32,435 nucleotides of DNA from NCBI GenBank assembly GCA_017553035.1, contig JAFZNE010000144.1:1-32435 (forward strand), read 5' to 3'. Source of the DNA: Lachnospiraceae bacterium (GTDB lineage Bacteria > Bacillota > Clostridia > Lachnospirales > Lachnospiraceae). Position numbers and translations under genes: made by a program. Positions 24,565 through 32,185 of this stretch are shown one piece after another (the first letter of the stretch is position 1; each line of letters begins with the position of its first letter). The notes under the pieces were generated by a model that worked only from the letters and a program-made list of their open reading frames with translations, was not told the DNA's origin and made no database searches.

Positions 24565-24618
24565 ATTTCAGATCATGTCTCCTCTTACAATCTTATCGCC
24601 GGCCTAAAACACTATATT

Positions 24619-25119
24619 CTACAATCTTCCGATCGCTTTCAGTGATCTGCCATACAGCCCCGACGTATGAGGCACAAATCGTAAAATGCATCTCAGTGCC
24701 AGTGTAAATAACAGCAGTCCAAGAGCCGCAGCGGCGAATCCGATTCCAATACACTCGATCGAGGCATAATGCGCTGTGCTGAAGTTCCTTATTCCTTCTA
24801 CAATCGCAAATACACCCAGAGCCACAGAGCCAAGCGACATGACGGTGATCGCAACCGTAAATACGATGATAGCCGCAAACACCAGAGTCACTCCGATGAT
24901 CGCCAGAGGCGCCAGTAATACTTTAAAGATAAAAGCTATCGGTCTGGGGAGATTGGAATGTTTCCTTACCTCTTCCTCTGACGCGGTATCTTCCCCTTCA
25001 TCTTCCGCTCCGGCTTCCGCAACCGCACTTGTATCCTCTTCAGCCGGATTGAATTCATATTTTTTCACGGGCGCGGAATTTTCCCGCTCCGTCATCGTCT
25101 GCCAGTATTTTAAAGCCAT
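24619..25119 (-). CDS. DUF1700-like membrane protein of unknown function
   Basis: The ATG at 25119 sits 8 nt from GAGG and was preferred over ATG at 25140, which lacks a ribosome binding site. The protein of about 166 aa has an acidic soluble N-terminus (residues about 15-50, rich in Glu, Asp and Ala). Two to three long hydrophobic segments follow (about 60-95 and 105-140), with a basic C-terminus. The pattern of small residues in the membrane region (GIGFAAAALGLLLFTLALR) recalls the C-terminal part of DUF1700 proteins, but the match is weak. Pairing with a DUF4097 gene is the main supporting evidence. Function is unknown. Confidence 0.6.
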   Translation of the reverse strand: MALKYWQTMTERENSAPVKKYEFNPAEEDTSAVAEAGAEDEGEDTASEEEVRKHSNLPRPIAFIFKVLLAPLAIIGVTLVFAAIIVFTVAITVMSLGSVALGVFAIVEGIRNFSTAHYASIECIGIGFAAAALGLLLFTLALRCILRFVPHTSGLYGRSLKAIGRL

Positions 25120-25225
25120 AGTATCATCCTCTTTTGCCATAATACGTAGGTTGAAAGACCTTGGCGGTCTTGATTTCAGCTAAAGACCTTTGTATTATAG
25201 CTTAATATCATATTTTCCTCTTCTA

Positions 25226-25254
25226 TGGACATATTTTATATTATGGTGTAGAAT
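25226..25254 (+). promoter_or_regulatory. Sigma-A-type promoter for the cyclophilin gene
   Basis: TGGACA and TAGAAT are separated by exactly 17 nt and lie about 55 nt upstream of the ATG. The gap is divergent with the DUF1700-like gene. Confidence 0.65.
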
Positions 25255-25309
25255 TAAGCAAGCAAAAAAATAGGTACAGATTGGTTGTACCGATTAAAGG
25301 AGGTTAACA

Positions 25310-25831
25310 ATGAGCAATCCAATAGTAACTATTGAAATGGAAAACGGCAAGACCATCAAAGCTGAGCTGTATCCCGAAATTGCCCCGAATACAGTCAATA
25401 ATTTTATTTCATTGATAAATAAAGGGTTCTATAATGGTTTGATCTTCCATCGTGTAATAGAGGGTTTCATGATCCAGGGCGGATGTCCCGACGGAAACGG
25501 AACCGGTGATCCCGGCTATTCGATCAAAGGCGAGTTCACCAATAACCGCTTCACCAATAACCTCAAGCACGAAAGAGGCGTCCTTTCCATGGCACGTTCC
25601 ATGTTCCCCGATTCAGCCGGCTCGCAGTTCTTTATAATGCATAAGGATTCTCCGCATCTTGACGGAGAGTATGCGGCTTTCGGAAAGGTTACCGAAGGTA
25701 TGGATGTAGTAGATGCCATAGCATCAACTCCTACCGATTACTACGACAGACCTTACGAAACCCAGAAAATGAAGAAAGTAACGGTAGAAACATTCGGAAC
25801 CGAATATCCGGAGCCCGAGAAGGTTAAATAA
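25310..25831 (+). CDS. ppiB: Peptidyl-prolyl cis-trans isomerase (cyclophilin type)
   Basis: The 173-aa single-domain cyclophilin catalyses cis-trans isomerisation of prolyl bonds during protein folding. The active-site segment FHRVIEGFMIQGG (R48, F53, Q56) and the second signature SQFFIMHKDSPHLDG and AFGKV are intact. There is no signal peptide, so it should be cytosolic. ATG at 25310 follows AAAGGAGG at ideal spacing. It has its own promoter and a downstream terminator hairpin, so it is monocistronic. Confidence 0.95.
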   Translation: MSNPIVTIEMENGKTIKAELYPEIAPNTVNNFISLINKGFYNGLIFHRVIEGFMIQGGCPDGNGTGDPGYSIKGEFTNNRFTNNLKHERGVLSMARSMFPDSAGSQFFIMHKDSPHLDGEYAAFGKVTEGMDVVDAIASTPTDYYDRPYETQKMKKVTVETFGTEYPEPEKVK

Positions 25832-25856
25832 GCTCATTATATAAAATCAGAATATT

Positions 25857-25906
25857 TAGAGGTTATCGCATCCGATATTTTTTATGTGATGTGATACCTC
25901 TTTTTT
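25857..25906 (+). terminator. Intrinsic terminator after the cyclophilin gene
   Basis: AGAGGTTATCGCATC pairs imperfectly with GATGTGATACCTCT across an A/T-rich loop, and a run of six T follows. Confidence 0.82.
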
Positions 25907-25963
25907 ATTATCATGAAGAGGTCTATATTAAATTCTGTGTATTATTATATTACCTAATAAAAA

Positions 25964-26227
25964 GCGGCTTCACTCTCAAATGTATGCTTGAAAAAAATCA
26001 CAAATGAGCTTGCTCATTTGTAAACAAGCAATAGAACTTCTTAGACTGTCTAAAGCTGCTTTTGAGCAAAATTCGCAACTGTTTGAGCCAACTTTTCTGA
26101 TAGTATTTTTATCAGAAAAGTTAGGCGAGTTTTGCGGATTTTGCGAAGAACTTTGCAGCTGAAAACAGTCTTAGAAGTTCTTTGCGCGGAAGCCTTTTTC
26201 AAGTATATATTTTGAGAGTGAAGCCGC
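25964..26227. repeat. 264-bp nested inverted-repeat element (structured, non-coding)
   Basis: The outer arms GCGGCTTCACTCTCAAA (25964-25980) and TTTGAGAGTGAAGCCGC (26211-26227) are perfect complements. Pairing continues imperfectly inward through GCTTGAAAAA/TTTTTCAAG. A second arm pair, GAACTTCTTAGACTGT (26035-26050) and ACAGTCTTAGAAGTTC (26165-26180), has one mismatch. The centre is a perfect stem, AACTTTTCTGATA/TATCAGAAAAGTT (26090-26122). The left side also carries a separate perfect 10-bp hairpin, ACAAATGAGC/GCTCATTTGT (26000-26021). It lies between convergent genes and has no open reading frame with a ribosome binding site. It resembles a MITE-like or RNA-folding element; no clear target-site duplication was seen. 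Confidence 0.85.
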
Positions 26228-26265
26228 CTATCTGAAAAACAACGCACATAATATCAAATGGCTTC

Positions 26266-27738
26266 TTATATCTCCTCCAGGAATCTCCTCACGAGTTTAT
26301 ATAATCTCTCCACTGAGGATATGCTCATCCTTTCATTCACCGAATGAATATCTTTCAGGTCCGGGCCGATCGATACGCAATCAAGGCCGGGAATTGCCTC
26401 ACTGAACAGTCCGCACTCGAGACCGGCGTGGATAGCGGTTATTACCGGTTTCTTGCCGGACTCTTCTTCGTAAAGGCGGCTTAATACGTCCCTTACCTTC
26501 GAATCCTTTCTGTAAGCCCAGCCCGGATAATCGCCGCGAGTTGTGATATAGCCTCCCTGTGAAGTAACGGCTGCTTCGATCCTGTCGCGTACAGCAAATT
26601 TCTGTGATGCAACGGATGATCTTACCGAGCATGAAAACTGGAGTTTCTCCGGCTTTACCTTAACAATCCCCAGATTGGCCGATGTCTGTACAAGTCCCTT
26701 AATATCACTGCTCATCGCAATAATCCCCTGCGGAACAAGGAATAATGCCCTTGTAAATCTCAATGTATCATCAGTACTGAAAGCAGGTTTTTCTGAATAT
26801 AGGTTTATCTTCTCTACAGTCAGGCTTATTCCGGGATCCGTTACGGCAAATTCATTTTTATAATCGGTATCATAACGTTTTGCGAGCTCTTCAAAAGCGC
26901 CTGCTTCTTCGCAATCCACCACTATCTCGGCCTCACAATTGTTGCAGATAACATTGTCGAATTTGCCGCCTTCGATATTGCACATTTTGAGGCTCTTCAG
27001 TTCATCAGAAACTCCGTATAGGAACCTTGACATCATTTTTATCGCATTTGCGCGGCCCTTGTCTATTTCACAGCCGGAATGACCTCCTATAAGACCACCG
27101 ATCGTAACTTTATAGCAGACATTTTTACGACTGTCATTTATTATCACGATATTGTTTTTATCAACAGGGATCGAGCAGTCGGTCCTCAGACCTCCGGCGC
27201 AGGACACGGTAAAAATGCCTTCGTCTTCGGAATCAAGGTTGAGCATTCTCCTGCCTTTGAGCAGGCTCATATCAAGCCCTGCGGCACCGTCCATTCCCAC
27301 TTCTTCATCAACGGTAAATACCGCCTCGATCGGAGGATGTGAACATGATCCGTCAGAAAGCAGAGCAAGGATCATTGCTACAGCTATACCGTCATCTCCG
27401 CCAAGCGAAGTATCTTTTGCTCTTACAAAGTCACCGTCGACAAATATATCAAGACCTTCTTCGGCCATATCCTTCGTGCAGTCGGCGGTCTTTGCACAAA
27501 CCATATCCATATGTCCCTGAAGGATAACGGGTTCTTCGTTCTCTCTTCCCGCGCTTCCGGGTTTATAGATTATCAGATTGTTCAACTCATCCTGAACATA
27601 TTTAAGACCAAGATCTTTTGCAAATGAAGCGCACAGATCGCTGATCTTCTTTGTATTGCCCGATCCGTGAGGAACGGAACAGATCTTTTCAAAATATTCA
27701 AACACCTTTGCAGGTTCGATCCCCGATAAAACTCCCAT
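26266..27738 (-). CDS. pepD: Aminoacyl-histidine dipeptidase (M20C family, PepD)
   Basis: This cytosolic zinc dipeptidase hydrolyses Xaa-His dipeptides such as carnosine-type substrates and has broad dipeptidase activity. The 490-aa length is typical. Metal-site motifs are present: ILQGHMDMV (H about 76, D about 78), LGGDDGIAVA (D about 115), TVDEEVGMDGA (the Glu pair at about 145-146), LNLDSEDEG (D about 169) and the late DIHSVNERM histidine. A lid or dimerisation insertion lies between about residues 190 and 380. Two adjacent ATGs exist; the second (27738) is 6 nt from GGAGG and was chosen. The gene is preceded by the terminator of the FliD-C-like gene. Confidence 0.95.
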   Translation of the reverse strand: MGVLSGIEPAKVFEYFEKICSVPHGSGNTKKISDLCASFAKDLGLKYVQDELNNLIIYKPGSAGRENEEPVILQGHMDMVCAKTADCTKDMAEEGLDIFVDGDFVRAKDTSLGGDDGIAVAMILALLSDGSCSHPPIEAVFTVDEEVGMDGAAGLDMSLLKGRRMLNLDSEDEGIFTVSCAGGLRTDCSIPVDKNNIVIINDSRKNVCYKVTIGGLIGGHSGCEIDKGRANAIKMMSRFLYGVSDELKSLKMCNIEGGKFDNVICNNCEAEIVVDCEEAGAFEELAKRYDTDYKNEFAVTDPGISLTVEKINLYSEKPAFSTDDTLRFTRALFLVPQGIIAMSSDIKGLVQTSANLGIVKVKPEKLQFSCSVRSSVASQKFAVRDRIEAAVTSQGGYITTRGDYPGWAYRKDSKVRDVLSRLYEEESGKKPVITAIHAGLECGLFSEAIPGLDCVSIGPDLKDIHSVNERMSISSVERLYKLVRRFLEEI

Positions 27739-27761
27739 CATAAGCCTCCCATATATACGTC

Positions 27762-27794
27762 AAAAATACAGGGGCATCTGCCTGATGCCCCTGT
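27762..27794 (-). terminator. Intrinsic terminator after the FliD-C-like gene
   Basis: An 11-bp perfect stem, ACAGGGGCATC/GATGCCCCTGT, with a 5-nt loop is followed on the minus strand by ATTTTTG. It separates the flagellum-like operon from pepD. Confidence 0.88.
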
Positions 27795-27813
27795 TGAATA
27801 CTAAACTATCTCA

Positions 27814-28536
27814 TCATTCAGCCTTGTCGACATTATTGCCGGTCAGATTCTTGGCATAATCTCCGTTGGGCTTGTACAATGATTTGGCCGAGCTGCCTGT
27901 AAGTGTCTTGGATGCGGCATTGTTCAATGCTGCCGACCTGTCCGCAAGCTTGCCGAAATAAGAACTGCGACCACTCATTGCCGTATTCAGACTTGAGAGC
28001 TGAGCATTGTCGAATTTGCTTTCATCAAATGTCAGTTTATTGTTCGAACCGACCGAAATACCTATATCCGACAGTGTAGCCGCAAGTGCCGATGTATCCT
28101 GTGTCATCCACAGTGCCTGTCTAAGTACCGAAACATCATCAACCTTGGCTGCCGAATCGATCAGATTGTTGTACTTGTCAACAACCGATTTAAGGCTTGC
28201 TTTGATATTCTCGCGATTGTCTTCGGTGATCGCGTAATTCAAAAGCTTGTTGATATCCTGATTCAATCCCGATGCATCGGATGAAGAAGTGGTAAGATTG
28301 ATCTTCTCGGCTTTCTGTTCTGCGGTCTCAGCAGTATCTTTCTTGTTGTAATATGCATTCAGAAGTTTCTTGTACGCACCGTTCTGTATCAGCGCATAAT
28401 CACCCATACTTACGGTAGATCCACCACCGTACAGAGCATCGATCCCGCTTGATGATTCAGATTTGGAAGTCGATTTGCTTCCGAGCATTGATGCGAAGAA
28501 ATTGCCCGAATCTCCCGAAATTCCGTTAACAGCCAT
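27814..28536 (-). CDS. FliD C-terminal-domain-like protein, probably flagellum-associated or exported
   Basis: ATG at 28536 follows AAGGAGGTG. The 240-aa protein has a Ser/Gly-rich N-terminus (1-45) and a helical region. From about residue 110 it resembles the coiled C-terminal part of flagellar hook-associated protein 2: VVDKYNNLID, then LSDIGISVGSNNKLTFDES (about 168-187). The FliD N-terminal domain and D2/D3 regions are missing, so it is not a normal cap protein. There is no Sec signal peptide; export by the flagellar apparatus is a possibility inferred from the resemblance. It is the second gene of a two-gene operon, 46 nt after the 28583-29335 gene. A remnant of FliD or a dedicated accessory protein are both possible. 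Confidence 0.6.
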   Translation of the reverse strand: MAVNGISGDSGNFFASMLGSKSTSKSESSSGIDALYGGGSTVSMGDYALIQNGAYKKLLNAYYNKKDTAETAEQKAEKINLTTSSSDASGLNQDINKLLNYAITEDNRENIKASLKSVVDKYNNLIDSAAKVDDVSVLRQALWMTQDTSALAATLSDIGISVGSNNKLTFDESKFDNAQLSSLNTAMSGRSSYFGKLADRSAALNNAASKTLTGSSAKSLYKPNGDYAKNLTGNNVDKAE

Positions 28537-28582
28537 AATAACACCTCCTTGTGTTGAAATGCCATCCTTGAGATATCAGATC

Positions 28583-29335
28583 TTACTGCGTCATTGTTGC
28601 ATTGATCTGATAAGCCATCTGGTAATCGTAAGCTGCAACAGCCTGCTTCATAGCGGCTTCCTGTGAAGGCTCGATACGAAGACCGGTGTCGCTAGCACGT
28701 TTCGCGAGCTCATTGTTCAGATCGCCTCCTGTGATAGTACCTTCAAGTACCATCTGGCGGAGCTGGAACTCCGAAAAACGTGTCAGATTGTTGGGGTTGA
28801 CCGATGAAGAAGATGCTGAATCGGCATCGTAATCCTCATCTGCCACCTGTGAAGGCTCGGCCGGAGCAGCCTGCGGTGTCTCACGCGATACGGAAACCTC
28901 TTCTGTAGCTTCATTGCCTGCTACACCTGAGGTCGCGCTGAGATTAGCCTGCTGAATGTCATAAATGCTTGTTACCGAGTTGTCTGTATTGTCGAGATAT
29001 CTGTTGGTATATGTGCCTGTCTTCACTTCATCCAGACCGTTACGAAGGTTGGATGTGATAAGATTCGCGAAACCGTTACCGTTCTCGTTCATCTTGGAAA
29101 GACCGTCATTGAATACCTTCAGGGACTGTACCGCTGCCCTGCCCGCACTCGAAATGCTGATGTTGTATGCCGGTGTATTCTCGGCAACAAATGCCTTCTG
29201 CGCATCCCGTACAACAGACTGTGTATCAGCCGTGACATTCTTCAGCTTCTCAATCCGATTGACCGAAGCCGCGGAATTGTAAGACATATTGTTATCCGAT
29301 CGGAATATTCCGGAATCATTAACATAAATAACCAT
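28583..29335 (-). CDS. Unidentified protein, possibly flagellum- or envelope-associated
   Basis: The ATG at 29335 follows GGAGG at 7 nt; the frame extends 18 nt further upstream but without support. The 250-aa product is polar and begins MVIYVNDSGIF. It has a helical N-terminal half (about 25-125) containing ISISSAGRAAVQSL, a pattern seen in several small flagellar regulators and rod proteins. An acidic Ser/Pro/Ala-rich linker (about 145-185) follows, and then a compact C-terminal helical part (about 190-250) with FSEFQLRQMVLEGTI. There is no membrane segment or signal peptide. It is the first gene of a two-gene operon with the FliD-C-like protein. No family could be named. Confidence 0.55.
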   Translation of the reverse strand: MVIYVNDSGIFRSDNNMSYNSAASVNRIEKLKNVTADTQSVVRDAQKAFVAENTPAYNISISSAGRAAVQSLKVFNDGLSKMNENGNGFANLITSNLRNGLDEVKTGTYTNRYLDNTDNSVTSIYDIQQANLSATSGVAGNEATEEVSVSRETPQAAPAEPSQVADEDYDADSASSSSVNPNNLTRFSEFQLRQMVLEGTITGGDLNNELAKRASDTGLRIEPSQEAAMKQAVAAYDYQMAYQINATMTQ

Positions 29336-29452
29336 ATTCCCGCCTCCTGTCAAAATTGATCTAACTGAATCTGGTCAAACTCCACCTACTATTTCTCATA
29401 CTGACTTCATAACAGAAATTTGTGTCAAAATTATGGCAGAAACAAATTATTC

Positions 29453-29481
29453 TTGATTTTTTGTGAAATTCGTTGTATTAT
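29453..29481 (+). promoter_or_regulatory. Promoter of the 68-aa gene, with a 19-bp direct repeat overlapping
   Basis: TTGATT, a 17-nt spacer and TATTAT match a sigma-A promoter. Its -10 region (29465-29483) is part of a direct repeat, GAAATTnGTTnTATTATTT, that recurs 28 bp downstream at 29493-29511, so a second -10 (TATATT or TATTAT) may be used. Confidence 0.55.
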
Positions 29482-29543
29482 TTCATAAAAGAGAAATTTG
29501 TTATATTATTTTCGATCAATTAACAGGAAAAGGAGGTATGTTT

Positions 29544-29750
29544 ATGGACGACGAAGAGAAGAAATATACTCCTATTCTGCCCTTTAACGATCTTGCCCAG
29601 GATCATTTCCTTATTTACGACAATGCGAAATATGTAAGGGATCTTGCACTTACGGGTCCGGTACCTGTTATCGCAAAGCACCATCCGGCAATGATCAAAT
29701 ACTATACTACCAATTGCAACGCCGAACCTGTTGCAGTGGGCGGTGACTGA
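29544..29750 (+). CDS. Small orphan protein (68 aa) of unknown function
   Basis: ATG at 29544 lies 7 nt after AAAGGAGG; the earlier in-frame ATG at 29538 is only 1 nt from it. The product is charged at its N-terminus (MDDEEKKYTPILPFNDLAQD) and ends in CNAEPVAVGGD. It contains one Cys and a HHP motif but no membrane helix or signal peptide. It has its own promoter and a strong terminator, which supports real expression. No biosynthetic or toxin partner is nearby. It is divergent from the flagellum-like operon. No family recognised. Confidence 0.7.
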   Translation: MDDEEKKYTPILPFNDLAQDHFLIYDNAKYVRDLALTGPVPVIAKHHPAMIKYYTTNCNAEPVAVGGD

Positions 29751-29755
29751 AAAAT

Positions 29756-29787
29756 AAAAAGCGCTGATCGGTCAGCGCTTTTTTTAT
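29756..29787. terminator. Bidirectional terminator after the 68-aa gene and rlmI
   Basis: AGCGCTGA, a TCGG loop and TCAGCGCT form a perfect stem with a T run on the plus strand and an A run before it, so it can serve both the plus-strand small gene and the minus-strand methyltransferase gene. Confidence 0.9.
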
Positions 29788-29811
29788 TACAGTTCAGGTT
29801 TTTCTTTTATC

Positions 29812-31014
29812 TCAGATTTCATCCATCACCTGTAAAATATAGAATTTAAGATATGCCGATTCATCGGCGCCCCAGAGTATCGGGTGGTCGGGCGACTGAG
29901 TGGCGTACTTCAGCTGCCTTATGCGTTTATGCGCGTCTTTTGCGGCGGATTTTATGACTTCATAGAACATGTCAGGTTCCATAAAATGCGAGCAGGAACA
30001 GGTGCACAATATACCGCCGTCCTTAACAAGCTTCATCCCCTTGATATTGATCTCTTTATATCCTTTTGCCGCATTTTTAACAGACGATCTTGATTTCGTA
30101 AATGCAGGCGGATCGAGTACCACAACATCATACTGCTCTTTTTTCTCTATCAATGAAGGCAATAATTCAAAAACATCGCCGCAATAGAATTCCATTCTGT
30201 CATCGAGGCCGTTAAGCACCGCATTTCTACGTGCCATATCGATCGCAGTCTCGGAAATATCGGCTGCGAGAACATGTTTTGCACCGCCATATGCCGCATT
30301 CAGCGCAAATGATCCTGTATGTGTAAAGCAATCAAGAACCTTGTCCGCATGGGCACATAATCTCTGGACTTCGAGCCTGTTATATTTCTGATCCAGGAAA
30401 AATCCGGTCTTCTGGCCATCCTTTATATCGACGATATATTTAACTCCGTTTTCAACAATCTCAATATCGGTGTTGAATTCATTTCCGATAAATCCCTTAA
30501 CTGTTGAAAGACCTTCGAGTTCGCGGACCTTGGCGTCGCTGCGCTCATACACGCCTTGTATTTCTATTCCGTCACGTGCCAGGGTGTCTTTTAAGAATTC
30601 TATTATCCGGTTCTTGAGCTTATCGATCCCGAGTGCCAGCGATTCAACGACCAGATAATCTTCAAACTTGTCGATCACAAGGCCTGGCAGGAAATCCGCT
30701 TCCCCGAATATCAACCTGCAGCTTGAAATATCAACACACTGTTTGCGATAACTCCAGGCATCTTTCACTCTTTTCCTGAGCAGAGCGTCCATATCGTCGA
30801 TATGGCTGCGCCTCGCCAGAAGCCTGACTGTGATCTTGGACTTTCTGTTTATGAAGCCCGTGCCGAGATAATACCCGTCGAAATCGTTGACTTCTACAAT
30901 ATCTCCGTCATCGATCCCTTCATCGATCCGGTCGATCTCATTATCATATATCCAGGCGCCGCCGGCTTTGATCGTACGGCCCTCGCCCTTTTTCAAAATA
31001 ATACTTTTATACAT
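29812..31014 (-). CDS. rlmI: 23S rRNA (cytosine-C5) methyltransferase, RlmI family
   Basis: The 400-aa protein has an N-terminal PUA domain (about 2-75, with GGAWIYDNEI), a linking EEHD-like region and a C-terminal Rossmann SAM methyltransferase. The SAM-binding loop LDCFTHTGSFALNAA (about 220) and the VVLDPPAFTKS motif (about 300) are present, as is CTCSCSHFM with the candidate catalytic cysteine (about 338). The family methylates a cytosine in 23S rRNA (C1962 in E. coli numbering). ATG at 31014 follows AGAGGATG. It forms an operon with the GtrA gene 30 nt upstream. The substrate base is inferred from the family. Confidence 0.9.
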   Translation of the reverse strand: MYKSIILKKGEGRTIKAGGAWIYDNEIDRIDEGIDDGDIVEVNDFDGYYLGTGFINRKSKITVRLLARRSHIDDMDALLRKRVKDAWSYRKQCVDISSCRLIFGEADFLPGLVIDKFEDYLVVESLALGIDKLKNRIIEFLKDTLARDGIEIQGVYERSDAKVRELEGLSTVKGFIGNEFNTDIEIVENGVKYIVDIKDGQKTGFFLDQKYNRLEVQRLCAHADKVLDCFTHTGSFALNAAYGGAKHVLAADISETAIDMARRNAVLNGLDDRMEFYCGDVFELLPSLIEKKEQYDVVVLDPPAFTKSRSSVKNAAKGYKEINIKGMKLVKDGGILCTCSCSHFMEPDMFYEVIKSAAKDAHKRIRQLKYATQSPDHPILWGADESAYLKFYILQVMDEI

Positions 31015-31044
31015 TACATCCTCTACTTTATTTTTGGTTTTCTA

Positions 31045-31626
31045 TTAATCATGCTTTTCCTGCGCTTCACCTTGTTTCTCTTTACTCATTTCAGATTTCT
31101 CTGCGGATTCCGGTTTATTTAAGAATACCAGGAACTTGCTGAAGAAATAATTGAGGATCGTTACGATCACGATCAGTATGAATTTTATGATCCAATAATA
31201 TTTATCATAACCCATCCTGGTGATAAGGATATAGATCGGGATAGCTTCGACAAAATACGTGAATATCCTGCCGGCCACGAACTTCGCGATCTTGATGATC
31301 TCATCCTTGACCCCGGTATATTTCGACTGAAATACCCAGGAATTATTTATCACGTAAGCAAATGCAACCGCTACTATCCATGCAAGGATCGTTACAAGAT
31401 TCTCGTTCCATTGGAGAATATCGTGAAACAGGAAGCTTGCAGCAATATTGACTACCGTGGTTAGCAGCCCTGCGATAATATATGTAAATATCTCACGTGA
31501 CAATATCTTATACATCAGATAAGTTCCGGCTACGGCAAGCGCTGCCGCCAGAACGCATGCAATGGCAAACAACGTGATATTCCCGTTAAAGATCCCGTTT
31601 ATTATGTTATCAAATAATCCATTCAT
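31045..31626 (-). CDS. GtrA-family membrane protein
   Basis: This 193-aa protein has four predicted membrane helices (about 15-37, 45-70, 80-100 and 130-160), spaced as in the GtrA/flippase-like family. Supporting segments are IAGLLTTVVNIAASFL, AYVINNSWVFQSKY and a final helix ending in NYFFSKFLVF. A charged Lys/Glu-rich C-terminal tail (about 170-193) is extra. GtrA proteins are thought to move lipid-linked sugars across the membrane for cell-surface glycosylation. The ribosome binding site is a weak AGGA. It is followed 30 nt later by rlmI on the same strand; this pairing has no obvious functional link. Confidence 0.88.
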   Translation of the reverse strand: MNGLFDNIINGIFNGNITLFAIACVLAAALAVAGTYLMYKILSREIFTYIIAGLLTTVVNIAASFLFHDILQWNENLVTILAWIVAVAFAYVINNSWVFQSKYTGVKDEIIKIAKFVAGRIFTYFVEAIPIYILITRMGYDKYYWIIKFILIVIVTILNYFFSKFLVFLNKPESAEKSEMSKEKQGEAQEKHD

Positions 31627-31765
31627 ATCTTAAATCCTGTCCGTTCCGATCATCATGATCAGTATTTCAATCAGTATAATATAACTATTTTCAATGATAG
31701 TAAAGTATCAAAAGGCTGTAAACAAAGAATTTTTCGGAAAATAGCAAGAAAAATCTACTAATCAC

Positions 31766-31794
31766 TTGAAAAATGCATTTTTTACAATTATAAT
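31766..31794 (+). promoter_or_regulatory. Sigma-A-type promoter for the ComFB gene
   Basis: TTGAAA, a 17-nt spacer and TATAAT lie 33 nt before the ATG at 31827. This is a near-consensus promoter. Confidence 0.78.
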
Positions 31795-31826
31795 TGAATA
31801 TAGCAACATATAAGGGAGGGTAAGTG

Positions 31827-32111
31827 ATGAGTGTTTTAGTTAAGAATCTTATGGAAGATATTGTCGATCGTAAACTCGATAAGATGCTTCCGCAGTTGAA
31901 TGTGTGTACCTGCGACATTTGCAAGACCGATATCCTGTGCTTTGCGCTCAACAGGCTTAAACCCAAGTATGTTTCGACTTCACAGGGCGAACTCCTCTCC
32001 AGGATCGATTCGCTCAGCGCAACATTTGATATTGCGATCATTACCGAACTTACCGCAGGTGCCGAGATCGTACGCAAGAATCCCAGACACAGCGTTCAAC
32101 AGGACAGCTGA
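31827..32111 (+). CDS. ComFB-family protein (late competence/c-di-GMP-binding family)
   Basis: ATG at 31827 follows GGGAGGG; an in-frame GTG one codon upstream is not favoured. The 94-aa protein has the ComFB fold signature: NLMEDIVDRKLDKML, then a Cys cluster (C27, C29, C32, C38) in VCTCDICKTDILCFALNRL, and KPKYVSTSQGELLSRI. ComFB of Bacillus lies in the competence operon, and cyanobacterial ComFB-like proteins have been reported as c-di-GMP receptors. Here it is monocistronic and not with competence genes. The four cysteines could bind zinc. Its presence alongside two HD-GYP genes suggests, but does not prove, a c-di-GMP role. Confidence 0.85.
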   Translation: MSVLVKNLMEDIVDRKLDKMLPQLNVCTCDICKTDILCFALNRLKPKYVSTSQGELLSRIDSLSATFDIAIITELTAGAEIVRKNPRHSVQQDS

Positions 32112-32148
32112 GGATACGTTTTGCTCAACAATATTAGAATGATTAGAA

Positions 32149-32171
32149 AGGTCTGCAATTCCTGCAGACCT
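32149..32171 (+). other. Hairpin downstream of the ComFB gene
   Basis: AGGTCTGCA and TGCAGACCT form a perfect 9-bp stem with a 5-nt loop but no T run, so it is not a terminator by itself. It precedes the stronger hairpin at 32186-32212. Confidence 0.45.
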
Positions 32172-32185
32172 CAGATTGTCGACAA

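Noticed and set aside
25964..26227. CRISPR array or IS element
   Set aside because: There are no regularly spaced direct repeats and no transposase; the repeats are inverted and nested.
26050..26247. Minus-strand frame of 65 codons in the inverted-repeat element
   Set aside because: It is created by the palindromic sequence, has no ribosome binding site and does not resemble a transposase or any protein.
31691..32077. Minus-strand frame of 128 codons
   Set aside because: Antisense to the ComFB gene and its promoter; no start signal.
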